A stretch of 64,000 nt of DNA from Gemmatimonadaceae bacterium. GTDB taxonomy: Bacteria > Gemmatimonadota > Gemmatimonadetes > Gemmatimonadales > Gemmatimonadaceae. Where the stretch lies: contig JACMLX010000136.1 in NCBI GenBank assembly GCA_014379355.1, positions 1-64,000 of the forward strand. The letters are read 5' to 3'. How positions within the stretch are numbered: position 1 is the stretch's first letter; each line of letters starts with the position of its first letter. Position numbers and translations under genes: made by a program. This document shows positions 50,882-59,709 of this stretch, piece by piece. The notes beneath the pieces were generated by a model. That model was not told the origin of the DNA and searched no databases. It saw only the letters and a list, made by a program, of their open reading frames with translations.

Positions 50882-52207
50882 TCAGGCGGACACCGCATCA
50901 CCGATGGCCACGTTGCGGCCGGCTGCGAGTTCTTCGCGCAGACGTACGCCGACAGCGAGTCCGCAGAAGGCCCAGATGAAGAGGACGGTGATGCTCGGAA
51001 ATGTAAACAGTCCGAGCGCAACGGCTGCGACGCCGGCGCGGAAAGGCAGTCCCGCGCTGCCGGACGCCTTCATCCAGACACGTCGGCAGAAAGTGACGAT
51101 GATCGCGAGTCCGACGAGACCTGTTTCGGCGACCAGCTCGAACCACGGATTGTTCGCGATCGGCTTCACGTCGCGCGTGCGATCGAAGAAGTCCGTGAGC
51201 TGGTAGGGGCGATAGTTGTACCCGTAGTGCGAGAGGCCGACACCAAGGATCGGGTGGTCGGCCGACATGCGTGCCGCGGCGACCGCAAGGTCGAGTCGGT
51301 CGAGCTTCGATCCGAACTCCTCGGTCGCCAGCTTCGCGACGAAGAATTCGGACACGTATCCCGTCGCGACGAGCACGCCGGCGACGAGCGACGTGAGCAC
51401 CAGGAAGAATGCAGCGGCATAGAACTTTCCGCGCGGATCGCGTTCCTGCGCGCCGACACCGATGACGTAGATGCAGCCAAAGAGTGCAAGCGCGATCACG
51501 TTTGCCGTGGAGAATGTGATGAAGACGGTCGTCGCCATGAAGACGGCCGTCCATCGCCATCGCAGCCAAAGCGCCACCGCGAGCGACGTCAGGAGGTACA
51601 TCGAGAAATAGTTTCCCTCCTGGAACGTGCCGCCGCGAAACAACTCGCGTCCCGCGATGTTGATGATCTGCGGACTCGCCATGCCTGGCAGCAACGGTGC
51701 GGGCAGCAGGAACACCGACGACAGCAACAGCAACCAGCCGTAGGTGGCGGCGCAGATCGCACCGATGCACCACCATCGCGCGACGCGCCGGGAATCTTCG
51801 TAGGCGGCGGTGGCCACGAGCAGGAATGCGAACAGCGCGAGCAGCCAGTACGCGACCTTGATCACGGCATCGCCCACCGGACCGACACGCGCATCGAAAC
51901 CGGAGGTCGTGAACGAGTCGAGCGGCACGGCGAGACGGATGCACAGCACCGCCACGGACCATCCGAGAAATGCCACGATCGGACGTGCGAATCGGCCGAG
52001 CCCCGGCGCCAGGACGAGGCGGCCTTCCCACGCCGCGAGCAGGACACAGAAGACGAGCAGCACCTCGTAGATCTTGATCGGGAAGATCACGCGCACCGTC
52101 ATCGCATACGTCAGGGGCAGCGTGGCCACTACGACGAGTGTCGCGAGGTGCCGGAGCGACGCCGTGGGTGTGACGATTCTCGCGGCGTTGACAGTCAGCG
52201 CCGGCAT
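50882..52207 (-). CDS. O-antigen polymerase/ligase-type membrane protein, copy 3
   Basis: The 441-residue polytopic inner-membrane protein has about eleven hydrophobic segments. Family signals are the loop GGTFQEGNYFSMYLLTSLAVA, ARMSADHPILGVGLSHYGYNYRPY and PWFELVAETGLVGLAIIV, matching O-antigen ligase/Wzy_C proteins. It follows the Wzz-like gene by 7 bases and belongs to the third polysaccharide set, so a polymerase role is favoured over ligase. ATG 52207 begins after a short basic leader. Confidence 0.85.
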   Translation of the reverse strand: MPALTVNAARIVTPTASLRHLATLVVVATLPLTYAMTVRVIFPIKIYEVLLVFCVLLAAWEGRLVLAPGLGRFARPIVAFLGWSVAVLCIRLAVPLDSFTTSGFDARVGPVGDAVIKVAYWLLALFAFLLVATAAYEDSRRVARWWCIGAICAATYGWLLLLSSVFLLPAPLLPGMASPQIINIAGRELFRGGTFQEGNYFSMYLLTSLAVALWLRWRWTAVFMATTVFITFSTANVIALALFGCIYVIGVGAQERDPRGKFYAAAFFLVLTSLVAGVLVATGYVSEFFVAKLATEEFGSKLDRLDLAVAAARMSADHPILGVGLSHYGYNYRPYQLTDFFDRTRDVKPIANNPWFELVAETGLVGLAIIVTFCRRVWMKASGSAGLPFRAGVAAVALGLFTFPSITVLFIWAFCGLAVGVRLREELAAGRNVAIGDAVSA

Positions 52208-52214
52208 TCGCGGG

Positions 52215-53288
52215 TCAGGAAATCACGCGAATGGGCGCGTCGGCCGACACGATCCGGGCGTTCGGGACAACCTCGCGCCGGTCGCCCATCGCCATCACGA
52301 GGACGGTCACCAGGCCGAGGAGTGCGCCTGCGGCCGCCGCGAGTCCGCCCCACAGCAACGGTCGCTGTAGCGGCCGGTCCGGCGCCGTGGCAACGTCGAC
52401 CACCGTCAGCAGCGGCGTGTCGCGCACTTCAGCAACCCGACTCTCCTCGAAGGTCTTCGTGAGCCCGACCAGGATGCCTTCCTTCACGCGCACGACGCGA
52501 TCCAGCTGATCGTACGTGGCCAGCAAGCGTGGCGATTCGTAATAGTTCCTATTCGAGTCAAGAAATGACTGCTTGACGCGTTCGGCCGAGTCGAGCTCGA
52601 ATTGCGCTGTGCGCAGGCGCTCTTGCGCGAAACGACGCTGCTCCGTTGACGACCGCTGACGCCGCTCGAGGTTGAAACGGTTGAGAAGGTCGAGCATGCG
52701 ATTCGCGACCGCGGCCGAAAGAACGGGATCATTCAGCGTCACATTCAGGTTTACAATGCTGCTTTTCCTGCTGATCACGACGACGACGCGTTTCTGGAGC
52801 TTCCGCAGGCCGTTGCCGAAGCGGCGCTCGGGGGTGTCGCCCGACACATCGATTAGGTCCAGCAAGGGGCGCTGTATGCCGGGCGTGTCCGGATCGATGA
52901 AATGTGTTCGCAGCGTGGCGCTGAGCAGCTCCGTGCTGGTCAGCACATCGGCGAAGAATTCAGTCGAGGGTCCGTCCTTCAGGCGCGCCAACGCGCCTGC
53001 ACCGCCGCCCGCGTCGCCAAGCAGCGAGCTGAGTCCGCCAAGTGCGCCGATGATACTGGCATTGTTCGAGCCGAGCGCCTGTTCCGGCACGAACGTCGTC
53101 GTCGCCCGCCAGGTCTTGGGCCAGAGCGTCGCTACACCGGCGCCGATGCCAAGGCAGAGGAGGGGCGCGATCACGAGCCACGGCCAGCGCCGGATCACAC
53201 CACGGCGCAGCTCGACGATCGAGAATTCCTCGACCGGAAGCTGGAGCACCGAGGCGTTGGCGGGCGAGACGTCTGGACTCACGATCAC
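52215..53288 (-). CDS. Wzz-like polysaccharide co-polymerase, copy 3
   Basis: The 357-residue protein has an N-terminal cytoplasmic stretch, membrane segment about 37-57 (WLVIAPLLCLGIGAGVATLW), a periplasmic region with ALGSNNASIIGALGGLSS and coiled coils (EQRRFAQERLRTAQFELDSAERV), and a second membrane segment near 313-335 preceded by VATAPDRPLQRPLLWG. It lacks a kinase domain. The GTG 53288 start overlaps the GT2 stop by four bases (GTGA), and GTG 53282 is possible. It shares the FxPEQ and PxRP-type junctions with copy 1 at 23347, so the two are likely related. Confidence 0.87.
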   Translation of the reverse strand: MIVSPDVSPANASVLQLPVEEFSIVELRRGVIRRWPWLVIAPLLCLGIGAGVATLWPKTWRATTTFVPEQALGSNNASIIGALGGLSSLLGDAGGGAGALARLKDGPSTEFFADVLTSTELLSATLRTHFIDPDTPGIQRPLLDLIDVSGDTPERRFGNGLRKLQKRVVVVISRKSSIVNLNVTLNDPVLSAAVANRMLDLLNRFNLERRQRSSTEQRRFAQERLRTAQFELDSAERVKQSFLDSNRNYYESPRLLATYDQLDRVVRVKEGILVGLTKTFEESRVAEVRDTPLLTVVDVATAPDRPLQRPLLWGGLAAAAGALLGLVTVLVMAMGDRREVVPNARIVSADAPIRVIS

Positions 53289-54343
53289 TCGTGTGCGGGG
53301 GAATCGGTCGGGCGCTTTGGCGGCCTCGGTACCGGCAACCCGCCAGCGATGACGAGCCGTGCCACTGCGACGGCACGCCGGGCATCGCCGCGGCGAAGCC
53401 GGTTGAGCGCCGCACCGAACAAGCTGGAATATACGGCGGGCAGTCGTGCAGGAAAAAAGCGCTGAGTGATCCGGAGTCTTGCAGAAATTCCGTTCAGATC
53501 GGCCATTTCGCTTCGTGAGCCGACGTCGCGCGCGCCGACCCCGATGCTCGCGCCCTCGCGATGCCAGACGAGCGCGTCGGCAATCAGGCTCGACCGCCAT
53601 CGCGTTGCGGCGCGACATGCCCAGTCCAGCTCTTCGCCGTACAGAAATCCATCCTCCGACAGCAGACCCACGTCTCGCAGCGCCGAGGCCCGCAGAATCC
53701 AAGATGCGCCGTAGACGTATCCGGGCATGGGTGCATCACGCGACAACGGCTGCGCGAGACTGGCGCCGTCGTGCACCCGATGTGTGGTGGCCAGCCACGA
53801 ATTCCAGCGGCACCACCCAACAGACTGGACGATGGTCGGACGGTCGTAGTAGCACACCGTCATCCCGAACTGACCGACATCCGCTGGCGCGACGGCGAGT
53901 GCAGTGGTGATGGCGTCGACCGTTCCGGGTGCCACAACCGTGTCGTTGTTGAGCAGCCAGACGGCGTCGGTTCGTGCATCGGCGAGTGCTTCCCGGATGC
54001 CGGTATTCATTCCGCCGGCGAAGCCGGTGTTTTCCGATACAGTGATGAGTGTCCACGCTGCGAGCTCGCCGCGTTTGGGCGTCGGCGCGTCGAGCACGCA
54101 CCACTCGGTTGTCGCACCGCGCACGGGCCACCAATGCGCGGCAACGGTGTCGTGAACGGGACGCGGAGAATCCGGCAGTCCGCCGCGAATCCACAGGTGA
54201 AGGTGAGCGACGCTGTCGTCGGGCGATGCGTTGTCGACGACGATCACGCGTGCCGTCCCTCTCTGCACGGACGATACGAGACTCTGCAGGCAGGCGACCG
54301 TGTCGCGCCATCGGCCATGCTGGAGGACAATCACGGTGATCAT
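53285..54343 (-). CDS. Glycosyltransferase family 2
   Basis: The 352-residue GT-A enzyme has VIVLQHGRWRDTVACLQSL at the start, VIVVDNASPDDS, SENTGFAGGMNTGIREAL and the donor Asp cluster WLLNNDTVVAPG, then GASWILRASALRDVGLLSEDGFLYGEELDWACR split over two stretches, as in rhamnosyl- and galactofuranosyl-type transferases. The start is three bases after the flippase stop. The C-terminal roughly 60 residues are basic and may bind membrane. Confidence 0.9.
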   Translation of the reverse strand: MITVIVLQHGRWRDTVACLQSLVSSVQRGTARVIVVDNASPDDSVAHLHLWIRGGLPDSPRPVHDTVAAHWWPVRGATTEWCVLDAPTPKRGELAAWTLITVSENTGFAGGMNTGIREALADARTDAVWLLNNDTVVAPGTVDAITTALAVAPADVGQFGMTVCYYDRPTIVQSVGWCRWNSWLATTHRVHDGASLAQPLSRDAPMPGYVYGASWILRASALRDVGLLSEDGFLYGEELDWACRAATRWRSSLIADALVWHREGASIGVGARDVGSRSEMADLNGISARLRITQRFFPARLPAVYSSLFGAALNRLRRGDARRAVAVARLVIAGGLPVPRPPKRPTDSPAHE

Positions 54344-54346
54344 CGG

Positions 54347-55855
54347 TCAGCCCAGACCACCGGCACGAGAGAGCACCTGGCGATCGACGGAACGACGTTG
54401 CGACCACAAGGCGACCGGACATGCCGAGATGATGAGGATCGCGGCGACGATCGGTGAACTGCTCTCGACCGACGTCAGGGATGCCGTCCATGCGCAGACA
54501 GCGACCGCGATGACTCCGCTCGCCGCAAGGACATACGTGGACGCGGGCAGTGGAGCCACAGCGTGTGCACGCCTCGCCATGACGACGGCGTCGACGACCA
54601 CTCGCGCGGTCCATGCGGTCGCGGCGCCGATGATGCTCCACCGGCTTACGCACAACACAATGAGTACGAGAAATGGCAGCACTTCCGCCAGATGCACCAG
54701 CGCGACCCACCGCGCGCGTCCGCTGGCCTGCAGCATGGTCACCGGCACGATGCCGATGCAATTCGCGGTGACGCCGATGGCGAGTACGCGCAGGACGACA
54801 ACACTGTCACCGACGTACTGGCGCCCACCCGCGAGTGACAGCAGCGCCGGCGCGAGCAGCGCAGCGACGGCGCACACGGGCGCGACGATCAGCACGATGA
54901 GGCGAATGCCTGCATTGTGTAGCGGGGCGAGTTGTTGAGGTTCTGCGGCGGCGGCCCGCGACATCGCAGGAAACAGTACCATCATCAACGCACCGGGCAC
55001 GATCCAGAGCTTGGTCATCGCTTCCCACGGCACGGCGTACAGCGCGACCGCACTCACGGAGATAGCCGAGCCGATGAGAAATCGATCGGCGACAGTCATC
55101 AGCGGACTGAGCACGTTGCTCACCGTGAGCCACGCACCTGCACGGAGCAGGGGACGCATATGACGGCGTGCTGCACCGCCGCCAGCCGATGTGGGCATCG
55201 AAACACGCGCGAGCGTCGTGTAACGCCACCAGGCCCACGCGCGAATGGCGGCGAGCGTCACCGCGATCGCGGTGAGCGACGCCGTGAAGGGAAGCAGCAG
55301 CAACGGAACGGCGAACGTCGCGACGCTGACGGGCAACCGCACGAAATTCACGTCGCGGAACCGATGGCGCGCCTCGAGCACGGCGCGCGGCACGCTCGCG
55401 CCGGTGACGAGTGGTACCGAGAACGCGAAGATCAGCGCACTCGTGATCGCATCCTGCCGCAGTTCGAGCGAGACTTGCAGCACACGCGTGACGTACCAGG
55501 GCGCGACGAGTGCGCCGACGAGACCGACAATGGCACCGACGGCGGCCAGTACCACGTGTCCCGTCGCGACGAACGCACCAATCGGCGCGTCCAGCGCTTC
55601 GCCCGCATCGGACGCAGCAACGAGCCGTGTGAGTGCGCGTCCGAGTCCGAAATCCAGCAGCGCCGCATAACTGAGCCACGCCCACGCCAGCGCGAGCAAG
55701 CCGAGTCGCTCTGTACCAAGCTGCCGAGTGAGAATCGGCAGCGCGACCAGTGCGACGACGATCGGTGCCGCGCTGGTGATGAGACTGAACGCGCCGCTGC
55801 TCAGCAGCGACGGCGCGGTGCGCGTCTCGGCTGCGGTCGGCGGCACTGTTCCCAT
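54347..55855 (-). CDS. Oligosaccharide flippase, Wzx-type, copy 2
   Basis: The 502-residue MOP-superfamily protein has about twelve to fourteen hydrophobic segments (for example LITSAAPIVVALVALPIL at the N-terminus and WSIIGAATAWTARVVVDAVV near the end). It would flip lipid-linked repeat units of the third polymer. ATG 55855 lies 13 bases after the exporter stop, and its own stop is three bases before the GT2 start, so this run of four genes is a compact operon. Confidence 0.87.
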   Translation of the reverse strand: MGTVPPTAAETRTAPSLLSSGAFSLITSAAPIVVALVALPILTRQLGTERLGLLALAWAWLSYAALLDFGLGRALTRLVAASDAGEALDAPIGAFVATGHVVLAAVGAIVGLVGALVAPWYVTRVLQVSLELRQDAITSALIFAFSVPLVTGASVPRAVLEARHRFRDVNFVRLPVSVATFAVPLLLLPFTASLTAIAVTLAAIRAWAWWRYTTLARVSMPTSAGGGAARRHMRPLLRAGAWLTVSNVLSPLMTVADRFLIGSAISVSAVALYAVPWEAMTKLWIVPGALMMVLFPAMSRAAAAEPQQLAPLHNAGIRLIVLIVAPVCAVAALLAPALLSLAGGRQYVGDSVVVLRVLAIGVTANCIGIVPVTMLQASGRARWVALVHLAEVLPFLVLIVLCVSRWSIIGAATAWTARVVVDAVVMARRAHAVAPLPASTYVLAASGVIAVAVCAWTASLTSVESSSPIVAAILIISACPVALWSQRRSVDRQVLSRAGGLG

Positions 55856-55868
55856 ACGTGGCGCTCGG

Positions 55869-58532
55869 CTAGCGGGTCTGGATGATGATCGTCGCCAGTG
55901 ATGCGATCACGGCGGCGAACGTGCCGATGATCGACGCAATCTGCGTTCGCGCGGCGAGCGTGTCCTGCCGCTCAGTGCGATCACGCTTCGGCACGGTGAC
56001 CACCGCGCCCGGCCGCGGTGTCGGCTGTCCATCCGGGAGCAGGAAGCGTCGCGATACCGCATCCACGCGACCATTCGGCTGCGTCACGTACGTGCGGGCG
56101 AGGTCGGCATCGAGTCGTCCACCGCCGGCGGCGCGAATGTAGTACTGCATGTCCTTGTCCTTCACGTACGGCAGCGCGGTGGGCGAGTTCACGGCACCAT
56201 CCACTCGCACGACTGCGTCATATCTCGGAATGGTGATCGAGTCGCCGTCGAACAGGATGATGTTGTCTTCATCCTGGGCGCTCCTGAGCACTGCAGGCAG
56301 ATTGACGCCGATGCGGCCGACGCGATTGCGGCGACGCGAGAAGTTCACTCCATCGGCATACGCTTCGCCGGTCAGGCCACCGGCACGTACGATCAGGTCG
56401 CTAAGGCGCTCGGACTTTTTCACCAGCGTGTACGAGCCGGGGTACTTCACTTCACCGCCGACGAACACGGAGCGCTGCAGTTCCCAGTCCGGCTGACGCA
56501 GGATGAGCAGATTGTCGTACGGCTGCAGCACGACGTCGCGAGAGCCGCTCGCCGCCCCCGGCAGGCCCGGCGGTCCGGCGTACCGGCCATCCATGCCTCG
56601 TTCGAACAGATAACTCGAGTCCATCGGCACGCGCATCGTCGATGCCGTCGCGCCATCGGCGCGTGACACTGGCATCCGCGCCACCTCGGCTTCCGTCAGC
56701 AGCGCACTTTCCTGCAGGCCGCCGGCGAGCAGCACCAGGTCACGCATCGTCATGCCTTCGTGATACGGATACCGTCCGCTGCGACGCACGGCGCCGGTGA
56801 CGGCCACATACCGCAGCGGACGGAATTCGCTGCGGCCGAAGACGCGCACCTCGTCCTCCTCCTGCAGGTTCGGATCGTTGACGACGTTGCCGATCGTATC
56901 CGCCAGTGCCGCGCGCAACTGTGTGCGCGTGGAATCGGAATTGAGGCGCGTGATCAGCACCTGTCCCAGATAGGTGTCGGGCTTGAGGCCACCCGCCTTG
57001 CGAATCGCATCGCTGAGTTTCATGCCGCTGGTGAGTCCCACGGCGCCTGGCGTGAAGACGTTGCCGCGTATCAACACACGATTGCGCACGCGGTCAGCCA
57101 CCTTGAGCACGCGAACGACGTCGCCATCGACCAGGGCGAGCGCAGGAACGTCGGCGCCACCGCTACCGCTGACGTCGAGCACTGCGCGGTCACTGCCGGG
57201 TCGCGTGCGATCACGCATCGGCGTGAGGCGTTCGATCTGGATGCGCGAGCGTGCCGCAGTGGGCAACATGCCGCCGGCGGCGCGCACGATTTCAGCCAAT
57301 GATCCTGACGTCCCCACCTCATACGTCCCCGGACGGTTCACTTCACCGAGGACACGAACGCGGCCGGTGTGAATCGGCACGAAGACGATGTCGCCGTTGA
57401 GCAGTCGTGCGTCGTGCGACGCGTCGCCTTGTGTGAGGTAGTCGTAGAGGTCGATCGTGCCGACGGAGCGTCCATTGCGACGGATCTGGATCGCGCGCAG
57501 TGACCCATTCATGGTCGGGCCACCGGCGGCGTACAGCGCCGTGAGGGCGGTGCCGGCGGCAGAGACGCGATAGCTGCCCGGACGCGCCACTTCGCCGACG
57601 ACGAAGATCTGGTTGGAGCGCAGGCGGGCAACGCTGATGCTGAAACGCGTCGTCGCGTTGGCGCCTCGGCGGATACCGGAATACGAGCGGCCGAGGCGCG
57701 AGTACAGCAGGTCTTCCAGTTGTGCGAGTGTCAGGTTGGCGACGCTGATCTGTCCCACCTGTGGAATGACCACGAACCCTTCGCGCGTGACGTCGAGGGT
57801 GTACGCCTGTTCCACGTCACCGGTGAGGATCAGCACCAGCCGATCACCGGCGCCGAGCCGATAACTCGGATCGACGGGTCCGGCGAGATTCGCATCGAAC
57901 TGCGACGCATTGCGCTGCGAGAACAGGTCCATGCCGAACACTTTCAGTCCGCTGTCCCGCTGAATCGAATCCGCACGCAGGTAGAGATACTGCTCGTACG
58001 GCGTCAGGCGACGGCCGTCGCGTCCGCGAACATCGGTCGGGATGCGGCTGTCGAGCGTGCTGTCGAACGGCGTCTGCAGCGAGTCACCGGTGATGCGCTT
58101 GGTGCGGTTCGTGTCGCCCGGAAAGTCGAAGTCGCTCGAGTCGGCGATGCCGAGCTCACGAAGTGCCTGAAAGACGTCGGACGTTGGCATCGCGGAGTTG
58201 CCATTCGTGCCGCCCGCGGCGCCAGGAACGCCGCCAACAGCTCCGGGAGCGCCGGTCGGCTCGGTGGCACCCGTCGAACCACTACGACCGTCGGATTGCA
58301 GATATGAATCGAGCAGATTGTCGGGATACCCCTGAGCGCGAAGACGGGCACGAATCTGATCCGGCGTCAGGCCGCTGCCACCGAGGCGCTGGCGCAACTG
58401 ATTGAGCAGGTCGGGGCGACCCTGCAGAAGTTGCTGAGCCTGCTGAGGTGAGACGGTCTGGGCTGGGAGCGCCGCCGCCAAAAACAAAAAGACCCCGACC
58501 GCGAGCAGCGGCCGAAGGAATGGGCGATTCAT
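55869..58532 (-). CDS. Multi-SLBB polysaccharide export protein (OPX)
   Basis: The 887-residue exported protein has a signal peptide ending near LAAALPAQ (residue 25), a low-complexity Gly/Ala/Thr linker (about 85-110), a polysaccharide-export domain (PSYRLGAGDRLVLILTGDV at about 224-242), and several SLBB domains (NQIFVVGEVARPGSYRVSA, RVRVLGEVNRPGTYEVG, NRVLIRGNVFTPGAVGL, RYVAVTGAVRRSGRYPYHEG, RSVFVGGEVKYPGSYTL). It ends with a membrane-type segment IASIIGTFAAVIASLATIII. This size and repeat number resemble large OPX proteins. It exports the third polymer. Two tRNA genes lie directly upstream. Confidence 0.92.
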   Translation of the reverse strand: MNRPFLRPLLAVGVFLFLAAALPAQTVSPQQAQQLLQGRPDLLNQLRQRLGGSGLTPDQIRARLRAQGYPDNLLDSYLQSDGRSGSTGATEPTGAPGAVGGVPGAAGGTNGNSAMPTSDVFQALRELGIADSSDFDFPGDTNRTKRITGDSLQTPFDSTLDSRIPTDVRGRDGRRLTPYEQYLYLRADSIQRDSGLKVFGMDLFSQRNASQFDANLAGPVDPSYRLGAGDRLVLILTGDVEQAYTLDVTREGFVVIPQVGQISVANLTLAQLEDLLYSRLGRSYSGIRRGANATTRFSISVARLRSNQIFVVGEVARPGSYRVSAAGTALTALYAAGGPTMNGSLRAIQIRRNGRSVGTIDLYDYLTQGDASHDARLLNGDIVFVPIHTGRVRVLGEVNRPGTYEVGTSGSLAEIVRAAGGMLPTAARSRIQIERLTPMRDRTRPGSDRAVLDVSGSGGADVPALALVDGDVVRVLKVADRVRNRVLIRGNVFTPGAVGLTSGMKLSDAIRKAGGLKPDTYLGQVLITRLNSDSTRTQLRAALADTIGNVVNDPNLQEEDEVRVFGRSEFRPLRYVAVTGAVRRSGRYPYHEGMTMRDLVLLAGGLQESALLTEAEVARMPVSRADGATASTMRVPMDSSYLFERGMDGRYAGPPGLPGAASGSRDVVLQPYDNLLILRQPDWELQRSVFVGGEVKYPGSYTLVKKSERLSDLIVRAGGLTGEAYADGVNFSRRRNRVGRIGVNLPAVLRSAQDEDNIILFDGDSITIPRYDAVVRVDGAVNSPTALPYVKDKDMQYYIRAAGGGRLDADLARTYVTQPNGRVDAVSRRFLLPDGQPTPRPGAVVTVPKRDRTERQDTLAARTQIASIIGTFAAVIASLATIIIQTR

Positions 58533-58571
58533 CGCTGAGTATGTGGCAGTGAGATCACGAGCGGGGGGATA

Positions 58572-58645
58572 TGGACGCGCAGGGACTCGAACCCCGGACC
58601 TCTGCTGTGTGAAAGCAGCGCTCTAACCAGCTGAGCTACGCGTCC
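58572..58645 (-). tRNA. tRNA-Val (CAC anticodon)
   Basis: The minus strand folds into a full cloverleaf: acceptor GGACGCG pairs with CGCGTCC, D arm GCTC/GAGC, anticodon stem CTGCT/AGCAG with loop TTCACAC giving anticodon CAC (valine), and T arm with GTTCGAGTC. The discriminator is A and no CCA is encoded. It lies 39 bases upstream of the SLBB exporter start in transcription order. Confidence 0.92.
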
Positions 58646-58814
58646 TTCAAAGCACTTTGCAACCCCTGTACGAGCCCGGAAACCACAGCGACCCGAAGCA
58701 GCCAAGTGTAATCGTACCAGCGGGTTCGGGGAAGGGGCCGGCCCGCACGGCGGCGCGACCAAACTATCCGCACGCCGCGATGCGACGGAGATGCCCTCGA
58801 GCCGCTGCGAGGCG

Positions 58815-58887
58815 TAGGCCAGGTAGGATTCGAACCTACGACCTGTCGGATTATGAGTCCGCTGCTCTACCGCTGAGCTACTGGCCC
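58815..58887 (-). tRNA. tRNA with CAT anticodon (elongator Met or Ile2)
   Basis: The cloverleaf on the minus strand has acceptor GGGCCAG with CTGGCCT (first pair G-U), D arm GCTC/GAGC, anticodon loop CTCATAA (anticodon CAT), and T arm TAGGTTCGAATCCTA. The anticodon stem GCGGA/TCCGA has a mismatch at its outer pair. CAT tRNAs are Met or, after lysidine modification, Ile2. The AGCGGACTCATAATCCG core resembles Ile2 tRNAs of many bacteria, but I cannot decide. No CCA is encoded. Confidence 0.85.
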
Positions 58888-58914
58888 CCTCGCTGCACGA
58901 CACACGAAACTTAT

Positions 58915-59709
58915 TCATGCCGCGCCATTCCCGCCGCTGCCGACGCGACCAGGTTCATTACCACGCTGGAGGCTGAAATGGGCCGTGCACGGCAGAACAG
59001 GTGCGAGCCATGGAAGGAAGGAAAGGCCGAGATAATACAGGCTTTCGAAACGACCGCGCCTGAGCCTGTGCGGCCAGTACGTGACTTGCCCTACGAATCC
59101 CATGCCTCGAGCGACATGCAGCACTTCGGCAGGCACGAGCACGTGCTCCTTCACATCAGGTCGCTTTCGATTGACCCGAGCCTCGGCCACGCCACGCAGG
59201 AAGGCCGAGGATGTCGGTTCATAGAGCCAGAGACACCATCCGCCGGGCCGCAAGACACGCCATGACTCACGCAGCGCGGCCTGATGATCGACGAAGTGGT
59301 GCGCGGCGGCATAGCAGAACACCAGATCGACAGTTCCATCAGGCAGCGGAATCGACTGCGCCGGCGCCGCGAATGCCGCATCCAGACTGCAGCGGTACAC
59401 ACGTTCCCAGATGGTCCGCCCGGCCACCGCGGCGTGCACCGCGTCGGTCAGCGTCACATGCGCCGCGGGATTCAGGCGCTTGACGATGCAGGACGCCCAG
59501 CCTTGACCGCCACCGACTTCGACGATCGCGCGCGCCGATGCGAACTGCGCCTTGAACTGTTCGACGATCTCCTGGAAAATCGAGGCATCGAGCGACTTAT
59601 TGAGCAGATTTTCGACGGTGTCGGCGCCCGGCCGCTCGAACGGATCGTTCTCCCAGAACGTCGTTTCGTCGCGGATCTGCGCCTGCACAGCTTCGTTCAG
59701 CCCGTCCAT
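58915..59709 (-). CDS. Class I SAM-dependent methyltransferase
   Basis: The 264-residue protein has a SAM-binding loop AIVEVGGGQGWASCIVKRL, an acidic strand HVTLTDAVH, and VDLVFCYAAAHHFVDHQAALRE followed by VLRPGGWCLWLYEP (motif post-II and III). The likely target is a glycan or lipid carrier intermediate. ATG 59709 overlaps the stop of the Wzi-like gene by one base (TGATG). ATG 59739 is possible but overlaps that gene by 31 bases. It ends just upstream of the tRNA pair. Confidence 0.82.
   Translation of the reverse strand: MDGLNEAVQAQIRDETTFWENDPFERPGADTVENLLNKSLDASIFQEIVEQFKAQFASARAIVEVGGGQGWASCIVKRLNPAAHVTLTDAVHAAVAGRTIWERVYRCSLDAAFAAPAQSIPLPDGTVDLVFCYAAAHHFVDHQAALRESWRVLRPGGWCLWLYEPTSSAFLRGVAEARVNRKRPDVKEHVLVPAEVLHVARGMGFVGQVTYWPHRLRRGRFESLYYLGLSFLPWLAPVLPCTAHFSLQRGNEPGRVGSGGNGAA

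Noticed and set aside
50765-52462. 565-codon plus-strand frame across the methyltransferase, ligase and Wzz genes
   Set aside because: It is the complement of clearly recognisable minus-strand genes and is Arg/Glu/His-rich with no family motif.
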